A stretch of DNA of 64,000 bases. Origin: CAYRVX01 sp964427875 (GTDB lineage Bacteria; Planctomycetota; Phycisphaerae; SM23-33). Positions 15,650-23,409 of the stretch are shown piece after piece. The position numbers were made by a program, and so were the translations under genes. The notes beneath the pieces are model-generated. The model saw only the letters and a program-made list of their open reading frames with translations, did no database searches and was not told where the DNA came from. Position 1 is the first letter of the stretch; each line of letters opens with the position of its first letter. The stretch is from the NCBI GenBank assembly GCA_964427875.1, contig CAYRVX010000011.1:1-64000 (forward strand), written 5' to 3'.

Positions 15650-15870
15650 TCACTGATCGCCGGTTGCCGCCACTTGCCCGGCGAACTCGGCGAGGCGCCG
15701 CTTGTCGCGGTCGCTCATCTTCTCGGCGCCGACGGTGGCGGCGTTGCAGTCCATCCACAGCGTGATCCGGTGGAACTGCTCGTCGGCCAGTTGCACGAGA
15801 TTGCTTCCATCCACGTCGACGCGGAAGAGGTGGAAGCACGTCTCCAGGTTCCGGGCTCGCCGCGGCCTCG
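15650..15870 (-). pseudogene. Relic of a PD40/hydrazine-synthase-alpha-like protein C-terminus
   Basis: The minus-strand frame near its stop reads FRVDVDGSNLVQLADEQFHRITLWMDCNAATVG, which is the typical C-terminal 'LW(L/M)DCN' tail of planctomycete propeller proteins related to the hydrazine synthase alpha-subunit middle domain. There is no intact protein upstream; the frame degenerates into Arg/Pro-rich text past ~15870. I infer a 3' fragment left from a deleted gene. Alternatively only a short peptide remains. Confidence 0.45.
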
Positions 15871-16044
15871 CCGAGTCCGTCACACGAGCCCGATCATCCG
15901 ACCCGGCAGGAAGTGCGGAAGTCCACACGCGTCGCCGTTCCGCCTTGCCCGGCGGGTATGTGTGCTGATACCATTGGGGGTGAGCACTTCGCGACGCTCG
16001 CAGTGGGAAGGGCATGTGCCAGAGGTCTGTCGAAAGGAGCAACA

Positions 16045-17787
16045 ATGCGCACGTCGAACGCAGATCCGGAATCGACCGTACCGAGCGCGGCCGGCGACCT
16101 CCGCGCGGCGCAGGCTGGCGGCATGCGGCGGCTTCCAACCGTTGTCGGCCTTATGCTTGCACTCGTCGTCGGGACGGCCGCGATCCAGGGGCAGGAGGCC
16201 GCGCCGAGGCCTCCGGCCGGGCTCGAAGCGGAGTACGCCAGGGCGATGAAGCTAATCGCCGAGCGCGTGGGCAAGTCCCGGCCGTGGATCAAGCGGCGCC
16301 CGATCCTCGGCGCCGACGGCGGCATGAAGATGGGCGGCGAGCAGATCACCGCGGCCGACGAGAACGGTATCACGGTGACGGTTATCGACAAGCAGGGCAC
16401 GAGGACGGTTCAGCGCCCGTGGGACAGCCTGGACGACGCGAGGATGACGTCGCTGCTCAAGGGCGTGGTGGATCATCAGAGCGCCGAGGACTGCCTGGCG
16501 GCGGGCATGGTCGCGTTGACCCGCAAGCAGATGGACGCCGCCGAGCAGCACTTCGCGCGAGCCGCCAAGCTCGGCGCGAAGACCGAGAGATATCAGGCCC
16601 CGCTTGCCGAAGCAGCGTTCGCCGGCGCCCGCAAGCTGAACGACGAGGGCAAGTTCGCCGAGGCCGCCACTGAGCTCGACAAGGTCAAGGAGAAGTATCC
16701 ATCGTGGGCTGACTCCCACAAGAGGGAGGTCGCAGACGCCCTGGCCCGCGCGGAGTCTGGACACGCCGAGGGCCAGGCCGGGAAGCTCCTCGCCAGAGGC
16801 CGCGAGGTCGCCAAGAGCCAGCACATCAGTGACCGTTGGGACCTCAAGCTGATCTGCGACGAGCTGAAGACCAAGTACGGCAAGACCCAGGCCGCGCAGA
16901 ACAACCAGGGCGAGCTGGCCAGGTGGGCCCAGGCGGTATCCGGCCTCGGTGACTTCCTCATCGTCCGAAAGGATGGCGAAGGTCAGTTCACGACGATCCA
17001 GGAGGCCGTCAAGATCGCCCGTCCCGAGAGCCTGATCCAGATCGAGGACGACGGGTCGTACAACGAGAAGGTCGTCGTGCCCAAGGAGAAGGAGGGTCTC
17101 CTGCTGCGGGGCAAGGAGGGGCGCTGGCCCGTGATCACCTCCTTCGGCGAGAGGAAGGGAATCGATGATCTCGTGACGATCGAAGCGAAGCGATCGACGG
17201 TCCAACATGTCATCCTGGCCCATTCGGCCCCATCGGCTCAGCGATGTCTATCGATCAAAGCCGGGGAGTTCAAGCTTCGCCAGGCGGTTGTCTTCATGGT
17301 GGGGGCTGACGGTCTGCAGTCAAACCTCTATGCGCAAATCTCCATCGTTGACAGTCTCATCCTGGCCCATGTCCATATCCGCGGTAAGGCGACCGTCGTG
17401 AACTCCCTGTTTCTCGGAGCGCAGGCCTTTTTCGGCCAACCGGCCAAGCTGGAGCGGTGCACCTTCGTTGGACAGCTCGCATCGGCCTGGGGCGGGGCGT
17501 GGATCAATTGCCTCCTGGGGAGCATCCGCCCAGTCGCCCCAGAAACGCCGCCGAGGATCCAGACGCGAAACTGCAACATCTCCGGCCAGTTTCACAAGAG
17601 CATCAAGCCCGGGAAGGGGTGCTTCCGGGAGAAGCCAAGCTTCCGGGATCCGAAGAAGCTGGACTTCACTCCGGCCAAGGGCACCCGCACGGAACGACTG
17701 GGCGTCGGCTGCCGGTATACGCCGGAGATGGAGGAGATGCGCAAGAGGGTCCTGCTGCTGAGCAAGAAGGGGATCATCAAGCTCTGA
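16045..17787 (+). CDS. Secreted TPR and pectinesterase-like beta-helix protein
   Basis: This encodes 580 residues from ATG 16045 (GAAAGGAGC upstream). The signal peptide is internal to the leader (LPTVVGLMLALVVGTAAIQGQ). The next ~250 residues are Ala/Lys-rich helices with a TPR-like repeat (CLAAGMVALTRKQMDAAEQHF). From ~310 the sequence turns to a right-handed beta-helix of the pectinesterase type (KDGEGQFTTIQEAVKIA, 'EDDGSYNEKVVVPKEKEGLLLRG'), with the final segments GKATVVNSLFLGAQ. I see no clear pectinesterase catalytic Asp pair, so enzymatic activity is uncertain. It is presumably a secreted glycan-binding or glycan-cleaving protein. Confidence 0.75.
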   Translation: MRTSNADPESTVPSAAGDLRAAQAGGMRRLPTVVGLMLALVVGTAAIQGQEAAPRPPAGLEAEYARAMKLIAERVGKSRPWIKRRPILGADGGMKMGGEQITAADENGITVTVIDKQGTRTVQRPWDSLDDARMTSLLKGVVDHQSAEDCLAAGMVALTRKQMDAAEQHFARAAKLGAKTERYQAPLAEAAFAGARKLNDEGKFAEAATELDKVKEKYPSWADSHKREVADALARAESGHAEGQAGKLLARGREVAKSQHISDRWDLKLICDELKTKYGKTQAAQNNQGELARWAQAVSGLGDFLIVRKDGEGQFTTIQEAVKIARPESLIQIEDDGSYNEKVVVPKEKEGLLLRGKEGRWPVITSFGERKGIDDLVTIEAKRSTVQHVILAHSAPSAQRCLSIKAGEFKLRQAVVFMVGADGLQSNLYAQISIVDSLILAHVHIRGKATVVNSLFLGAQAFFGQPAKLERCTFVGQLASAWGGAWINCLLGSIRPVAPETPPRIQTRNCNISGQFHKSIKPGKGCFREKPSFRDPKKLDFTPAKGTRTERLGVGCRYTPEMEEMRKRVLLLSKKGIIKL

Positions 17788-17890
17788 GGCCGAGACCGCC
17801 TCGGAAGCGCGTCGTCCTGCGTGCGTGGGAGACGGCACCGCGGCGGCACGCCGCGGCTCCCTCGCGGTCATGGGGGGCCTCTTTCGGCGC

Positions 17891-19348
17891 CTACTCCTCC
17901 TCGCTGATGTGCTTGAAGGAGCCGCCGCTTTCGTCGGCGAGCTTCTTCATGACCTGGACGGCGGATGGCTGTCTGCCGAGGTACAGGAGCGTGTTGACCC
18001 GCACGCGGTTCTCGCCCTGGGAGTTGTGATCGCGCGCGCACTGGACGACCGCCTCGTTGTCCAGGAGCCTCCTGCCGTCGGGCGTCACGTAGGTGCCTCC
18101 GCCGGTGACGCCGGCGAAGTCGCCGTCGCTGAGCAAGTAGATGACCCGCCCGGTGGGTCGGGTCCCGGCGTCGGCCAGGACGGCAAACGCCCGCCTCAGT
18201 GCCGGCAGCGCGTTCGTCTGCCCGGAGGCCCTGGCCTGCTTGAGGAACCGCGTGGCGGCCAGCTTGTTCTCCACCGTCGGGGCCACAAGGCCTCTGCCCG
18301 GGCCCTCGATGGTCTTGTTGTTGGCGAACAGGATGATGTGGAACTGCTGCTTGTCCGTCAGGGCGGCGATGGACTTGAGCAGTTCGACGCGGACGCGGTC
18401 GAACGTGACCACCATCGAGCCCGACCGGTCGATCACGTAGACGATGTGAGAGGCGTTCGCGTCGGACCCGAACAGGGCGGCGGACGGCCCGGCCCGGTCG
18501 ACGGCGTCCCAGACGCGGACGTAGTCCACGGTGAAGTAGTCGGGCAGCTTGGCCTTCTGGATGTCGCCGCCCCACTTGCCGATCTCCTCGGTGAGCTTGA
18601 CGAAGGCCTTCACCTGCGAGACGCCGCCGGCGCGGGTCCGCCACACCTCCTTGCCGTCGATGTAGAAGACGTACTCGTCCGTCTTCCAGTGCAGGCCGAA
18701 CGTGTGGAAGCCCTTGCTGACGCCCTTGACCTGGGACTTCTTGCCCGCCGAGCGGTGATGCTTGCCGTAGCCGTCCCAGTGCAGGGCGTGCTGGATGTGA
18801 TCAGTCCGCCAGGGCATCTCGACGATGTCGATCTCGGTGCCGTCGCGCCCCTCGTCGCCGACCTTCTCGACGCCGGGCCTGGAGAACAGCCAGAACGCCG
18901 GCCAGTGGCCTTCCTGGGCGGGGAACTTGCATCGGCACTCCCAGTAGCCGAAGCGGTGCTCGAACTTGCCCCGCGTGCGCATCGCGCCGCAGGTGAAGCG
19001 ATCGCCGTCCTTCTTCGTGCGCAGGATGAGCCGGCCGGCGCCGTCGAGGTAGGAGTCGGCCTTGACCCAGTGCCCGTCGCGCCGCTTCCAGTCGCCCATG
19101 ATCTCCCACTTGGACTCGTCGATCTTCTTCCCGCTGAACTCGTCGTTCCAGAAGAGCCGCCACTTCTTCCCGGCGGCCGCGGGCGGGAGGAACTGCTTCG
19201 AGAGGTCCGGTTCATCCGCCTTGGCAGCCTTCTCGGTCTTCGCGGGCGCCGCCGGGCTCTCCGCCCGCCGGGGCGCATCTGCCGAAAGCCCGGCCGCCGC
19301 GAAGATGCCGACAACCGCCAGGATGCCCGTCAGTCGCCGCGTGCTCAT
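17891..19348 (-). CDS. GH16 glycosidase fused to a von Willebrand A domain
   Basis: This encodes 485 residues with a signal peptide (TGILAVVGIFAAAGLSADA). Residues ~55-290 are a GH16 domain: GYWECRCKFPAQEGHWPAFW, catalytic ExDxxE motif EIDIVEMP, then HTFGLHWKTDEYVFYIDGKE and the closing YFTVDYVRVWD. GH16 members cleave beta-glucans, agar or carrageenan. The C-terminal ~190 residues are a VWA domain with an intact MIDAS (DRSGSM, SGQTNALPAL, LLSDGDF). The ATG at 19348 overlaps the stop of the gene at 19345 by four bases, so they are co-translated. Confidence 0.9.
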   Translation of the reverse strand: MSTRRLTGILAVVGIFAAAGLSADAPRRAESPAAPAKTEKAAKADEPDLSKQFLPPAAAGKKWRLFWNDEFSGKKIDESKWEIMGDWKRRDGHWVKADSYLDGAGRLILRTKKDGDRFTCGAMRTRGKFEHRFGYWECRCKFPAQEGHWPAFWLFSRPGVEKVGDEGRDGTEIDIVEMPWRTDHIQHALHWDGYGKHHRSAGKKSQVKGVSKGFHTFGLHWKTDEYVFYIDGKEVWRTRAGGVSQVKAFVKLTEEIGKWGGDIQKAKLPDYFTVDYVRVWDAVDRAGPSAALFGSDANASHIVYVIDRSGSMVVTFDRVRVELLKSIAALTDKQQFHIILFANNKTIEGPGRGLVAPTVENKLAATRFLKQARASGQTNALPALRRAFAVLADAGTRPTGRVIYLLSDGDFAGVTGGGTYVTPDGRRLLDNEAVVQCARDHNSQGENRVRVNTLLYLGRQPSAVQVMKKLADESGGSFKHISEEE

Positions 19349-21474
19349 GGTCCTCTCCCTGTGATCTTGCAGGCGATGTCCCTGGAGAACGCCGGCACGG
19401 CGAGGCGCAGGGCGTCCTTCGAGGCCCGCGCCGCGTCGCGCCGGATGACTTGCCCCTTCCACGTGTCCCACCACTCGACGCGATACGCGCCGGCCTTCAA
19501 GCCCGTCACCTCCAGCGAAGCGCCCTTGGTCTCGGCCGGCCCGGCTCGCTCGACGGAGAGCTTCCACCACGTCGCGTTGGGGTCGGAGATCCACAGGTAG
19601 GCCGAGCTGTCTGCCTGGAGGCCGACGACGCGCAGCTTCTCTCCGCACGCAGCCGAGGCCGCCCGCAGGTCCGCCGTCGTGAACGGGATGTCCGCCACGA
19701 ACGCGGCAATCGGGCGGTAGTGGTGGTACATGTCCTTGGCGTGCACGTCGTCCCAGTACCAGTGGCAGACGGTGCTCGCCAGCCCCGACAGCGCCGAGGC
19801 CCACAGGCCGTTGTGCAGGTGCACGAACTCCTTGTCCCTGTCGAGCTCGCCCGGGCGGCGCCACTGGTTGTCGGTCATGCCGAACTCGCTGAGCAAAACG
19901 GGCTTGCTCGGCGCGTGCTTGCGGGCGAGGCGGGCCCTGGACAGCACGCCGGCGGCCGCGTCCTTCCAGAGCTCGCCCGCCGCGGGCCGCATGTACCAGT
20001 GAATGTCGGCCGTGTCCAGCTCCGGGTGCCTGTAGTCCTTCGACGGGGAGGCCCACGCGCTGTTGGCGCGGAGGTGGCGGTTCACGTCGATCCGCCTGAG
20101 GTACTCGCCCAGCTCGCGATAGAAACGCTCCGTCGGCAGGCCGGGGTTCATCTCGTTGAAGTACTCCCACGCCGCGACGTGCGTGGAGTATCCCCAGCGG
20201 GCCACGAAGTAGCGCACCAGCCGCTTGCCGTACTCGATCGCCCGGTCGTAGTCGCGGGTGTTGTCCTTCCGGAGCAGCGGCATGTAGTGATCGCGCGTGA
20301 GCATGACGAGTTGGAGGTAGACGCCGCACTGCTCGGCCGTCTCGACCAGCTTGTCCAGAAGGAAGCAGTCGAGCTGGTTGTAGAAGCCGATGAGCGGGCG
20401 GTTGACGTCGGCCTCGGCGAGCAGTTCGGGCCCGCCGGCGGCCTCGGTCAGCGAGAGGTCCTTGAGGTACATCGTGCAGGCGGCGATGGAGCGGAAGGTC
20501 AGTCGCCCGAGCCACCACTGGGTCTGGCTGGTGGTGAACTCGTGGCTGAAGGGCGTCCATCTCTTCGAGCCTTTCAGCACGCGGGGTTTTCCGGGACCGC
20601 TCAGCTCGAGCGTGAAGCCGACGCCGGTGTCGGTCCTGGCCTGGCCGGAGAGGCGGTACTTCGTGTTGGGGCGCAGCGCCAGCGGGCGGGTGGGCGAGAA
20701 CGCCAGCGTCGTGTCGGCCTTCCCGCGGATACCCACGCAGCGGTCGTCGGAGTGGAACCCGCGGCGCGTCGGCATGTGCAGGATGGGCGGCTCCCAGCTC
20801 CAGGAGCGTCCCCAGCCGCTCTTGCGGGCCTCGACGGCCATCGCCCAGTCCTCGCAGCATGCCCAGATCCGGGCGAAGTTCGCCCCGTGCTCGCCGAGCT
20901 TGCGGAGCATCTCCGCCGATTGGTGGGAGTCCTTGACGAACGCCACGTTCTGCCCGACGGGGAAGAAGGGCGTACCGTCGCCGAGCGCCAGATACCGGCC
21001 GTTCTTCGGCGAGACCCGCACGTACCCCTTGCTCGCCGAGTTGACGCACCGGAAGCTCACCGGGGGGGACTCAGCCGAGCCGCCGCGCGACTTCAGCGCC
21101 GCGCCGCACGACCAGCGGCCCACCTCCGTCGGCGAGAAACGCGCCTTCCAGACGCCCTTGCCGACGGGGTACACCCAGTCCGTCTTCCTGCCGCCGTGCG
21201 GGCGATGCTGCCCCTCGTGGTGCTGGTAGTAGAAGGCCGGGACCGTGAGCTTCTTCCCGGCGGGGCCCGTCAGCTCGATCCGCAGGTCGATCTCGCCGGG
21301 GTCGTACGGGTTGGCCGGCGAGGCGTCCGTCTGAATCGTCAGCTCGATGCGCTCGCAGCGTTTGACCTGCTTTGGGGGGGGCTCGATGGCGAGGCGGCGC
21401 TGGCCGACGGCCGGCCTCGCCGCGGCCACCCAAGCCCCCAGCAATGCAGCGTACGTGCGAACGTGCTTCTTCAC
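19345..21474 (-). CDS. DUF5060 / GH5-like secreted glycosidase
   Basis: This encodes 709 residues from GTG 21474 with a GGGGAGATTG site. A signal peptide and a beta domain (DUF5060-like, RIELTGPAGKKLTVPAFYYQ, KARFSPTEVGRWSCGAALKS) precede a TIM-barrel segment: 'FPVGQNVAFVKDSHQSAEMLRKLGEHGANFARIW', 'WEYFNEMNPGLP' (possible acid/base Glu), 'PVLLSEFGMTDNQW' (possible nucleophile Glu). The layout matches secreted clan A glycosidases. A carbohydrate-binding-like jelly-roll insert may lie near residues 250-345. It is the first gene of a two-gene unit with the GH16-VWA gene and overlaps it by four bases. Confidence 0.8.
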   Translation of the reverse strand: MKKHVRTYAALLGAWVAAARPAVGQRRLAIEPPPKQVKRCERIELTIQTDASPANPYDPGEIDLRIELTGPAGKKLTVPAFYYQHHEGQHRPHGGRKTDWVYPVGKGVWKARFSPTEVGRWSCGAALKSRGGSAESPPVSFRCVNSASKGYVRVSPKNGRYLALGDGTPFFPVGQNVAFVKDSHQSAEMLRKLGEHGANFARIWACCEDWAMAVEARKSGWGRSWSWEPPILHMPTRRGFHSDDRCVGIRGKADTTLAFSPTRPLALRPNTKYRLSGQARTDTGVGFTLELSGPGKPRVLKGSKRWTPFSHEFTTSQTQWWLGRLTFRSIAACTMYLKDLSLTEAAGGPELLAEADVNRPLIGFYNQLDCFLLDKLVETAEQCGVYLQLVMLTRDHYMPLLRKDNTRDYDRAIEYGKRLVRYFVARWGYSTHVAAWEYFNEMNPGLPTERFYRELGEYLRRIDVNRHLRANSAWASPSKDYRHPELDTADIHWYMRPAAGELWKDAAAGVLSRARLARKHAPSKPVLLSEFGMTDNQWRRPGELDRDKEFVHLHNGLWASALSGLASTVCHWYWDDVHAKDMYHHYRPIAAFVADIPFTTADLRAASAACGEKLRVVGLQADSSAYLWISDPNATWWKLSVERAGPAETKGASLEVTGLKAGAYRVEWWDTWKGQVIRRDAARASKDALRLAVPAFSRDIACKITGRGP

Positions 21475-21621
21475 GCAATCTCCCCGGGAGCGCGGGAGCA
21501 AAGCGCCGCCGGTTCCCGTCGCGCAGTATGGTATCAGCGGCCCAGCCGGGCGGCAACGTGGTACAATCCCGCCGAATGCCCCGCGACGGTCGCGGGCGGA
21601 AGCTGACCCGGGGAATGTCGA
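21475..21621. other. Divergent promoter region
   Basis: The 147-base gap separates the glycosidase pair (minus) from a PmoA-like gene (plus). It should hold promoters for both directions, but I see no clear hexamers. The region is GC-rich. Confidence 0.35.
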
Positions 21622-23121
21622 ATGATCGTCACGCGAGTCTCTCGGAGAATCGGGCCATTCGTTCTCTCAGTGTGCCCGGCGCTTGTGCTGGTGTGCGGGG
21701 CCGCGGCGCCGGCCGACCCGCCGAGCACGGCCGGTGGCGCGATGCAGTGGTTCTCGGTGCCCGTCACCGTCGAAGGACTGCCGGCCGGCAGCGAGCGCGT
21801 CCCCGTGAGCTGCCCGGTCGATTTCAGCAGGATCCTGTCCGACCTGAACGCCCCCGGCGCCGTGGACGAACGGGCGCTTCGCCTGGAGTGGCTGCCGGCG
21901 GAGGGCAAGGTCGTCGAGCAGCCGGTGCAGTTCATGGCTTCCGTGCAGCCGAGGCCGAAACGCCGCCGCCTGCTGCCGGGCACGACGGAGAAGGTGAGCT
22001 ACCTCGCCGAGCACGAGGCCGGCCGGACGCCGCCCGGCGTCAAGGTGGCCGGTACGTTGACGTGGATCGTCCGCGTCGCTGCCGACGGGACCGCCCGATA
22101 CCGCCTGCGGTTCGGCGTGCCTCGCGGCGGGCGGCTCATCCAGGTGCCCTATCCGCCGCACAACCTGCGAGGCTTCGACGCCGACGGGCGCGCCACGGCG
22201 GTTCGGTGGTTTCCCCGCATGCAGGTCCGTCCGCTCTGGCCGCTCGGCGGCGTCCTGCACGTGCGGGAGGACAACGAGCCGGTCACCTCGTACCATATCG
22301 GCCCGTCGCTGAAGCAACTGGCTCAGGCGGCGATCGGCGTCCGCCGGCCGTTCCTCTACCCCGTCAACGGCCCCGACGGCGTGTCTCTGACGGAGCTCGG
22401 CAAGCCTCACGACCCGCGGGGCACGCACGCGCACCACTACTCGCTGTGGATCGCCCATGCCAGCGTCGCCGGGCAGGACTTCTGGTCCGAGCGCGGCGGG
22501 TGCATCGTGCATGATGGATTCGAGTCGATCGAGGACGGGCCGGTGTTCTGCCGGCTGATCCACAAGACGCGGTGGATCGGCGGCGGCAAGGCCCTCCTGC
22601 GGGGCAGGCGGTCGCTGACGTTCTACAAGTCGGCCGGGGACTTCCGGCTGATCGACGTCGACCTCGACTTTGCCCCCGCGGGGCCCGGGCCGGTGACGCT
22701 CGGCAAGACGCCCTTCGGCTTTCTGGCCGTGCGGGTGGCCGGGTCGATGACCGTCTTTGACGGCGGCGGCGAGATCCTCAACGCCGGCGGCGACCGCAAC
22801 GAGCAGGGCGCCCACCGCAAGCGCGCCGCGTGGATCGACCTCTCCGGCCCCGTCGCGCCGGGCAAGTGGGGCGGAATCGCCGTGCTCGATCATCCGGGCA
22901 ATCCCGATCATCCCACGCGGTGGCACTGCCGCAACGACGGCTGGGCCGGCGCGTCGGTCTGCATGGACCGGCCGCGGACGATCAAGCCGCCGGAGAAGCT
23001 GAAGCTGCTTTACCGCCTTCACCTGCACCGCCATAATGCGAAGAAGGCCCAAGTGGCCCGGCGTTACGAAGAGTACCGCGCCAGGCCGGTCGTGCGTCTG
23101 GGGCGGCCGCAGAAGCAATGA
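21622..23121 (+). CDS. PmoA-like / DUF6807 secreted protein
   Basis: This encodes 499 residues. A signal peptide (FVLSVCPALVLVCGAAAPA) is followed by a beta-rich fold. The motif GTHAHHYSLWIAHASVAGQDFWSERGG contains the histidines seen in the DUF6807 (PmoA-like) family, whose members are not copper monooxygenases despite the name. Further motifs: IHKTRWIGGGKALLRGRRSLTFYKSAGDFRLIDVD. The role is unknown; it is often found next to glycoside hydrolases and DUF1080 proteins. Confidence 0.8.
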   Translation: MIVTRVSRRIGPFVLSVCPALVLVCGAAAPADPPSTAGGAMQWFSVPVTVEGLPAGSERVPVSCPVDFSRILSDLNAPGAVDERALRLEWLPAEGKVVEQPVQFMASVQPRPKRRRLLPGTTEKVSYLAEHEAGRTPPGVKVAGTLTWIVRVAADGTARYRLRFGVPRGGRLIQVPYPPHNLRGFDADGRATAVRWFPRMQVRPLWPLGGVLHVREDNEPVTSYHIGPSLKQLAQAAIGVRRPFLYPVNGPDGVSLTELGKPHDPRGTHAHHYSLWIAHASVAGQDFWSERGGCIVHDGFESIEDGPVFCRLIHKTRWIGGGKALLRGRRSLTFYKSAGDFRLIDVDLDFAPAGPGPVTLGKTPFGFLAVRVAGSMTVFDGGGEILNAGGDRNEQGAHRKRAAWIDLSGPVAPGKWGGIAVLDHPGNPDHPTRWHCRNDGWAGASVCMDRPRTIKPPEKLKLLYRLHLHRHNAKKAQVARRYEEYRARPVVRLGRPQKQ

Positions 23122-23156
23122 CGCCACTACACGATCGAATCCCGCGGGAGGCAGAG

Positions 23157-23384
23157 ATGGAATCGAAGAGCAAAGGCCCATCGGGCATTGGTCGCCGCCG
23201 GTTCCTGAAGCGAGGCGCCGCCCTTGCCGCGGGTTTGTCGGCCCTGCCGGCAGCGCGGGCGGCCCGGGGCGCGGCGGGAGCGAACAGGAGAATCGTCACC
23301 GACTTCCGCCGCATCCTCGACGACCCCGAAGCGATGAAGCTCTGGAGCCGCCGCTACGAGAAGGGCTGGGAACCGAAGGTCTGA
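23157..23384 (+). CDS. Tat-signal short protein, probably a truncated gene
   Basis: A 75-residue product starts at ATG 23157. GIGRRRFLKRGAALAAGLS is a textbook twin-arginine signal, followed by a short mature part (TDFRRILDDPEAMKLWSRRY). Such signals normally introduce large oxidoreductase, sulfatase or dehydrogenase domains, which are missing. I infer a 5' fragment left from a deletion. It could alternatively be a small secreted protein. Confidence 0.5.
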   Translation: MESKSKGPSGIGRRRFLKRGAALAAGLSALPAARAARGAAGANRRIVTDFRRILDDPEAMKLWSRRYEKGWEPKV

Positions 23385-23409
23385 TCTCACCTCCCGGACC
23401 CGACGGGAC

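Noticed and set aside
19450..21606. A 718-codon plus-strand frame
   Set aside because: It is antisense to the DUF5060/GH5-like gene and has no family features.
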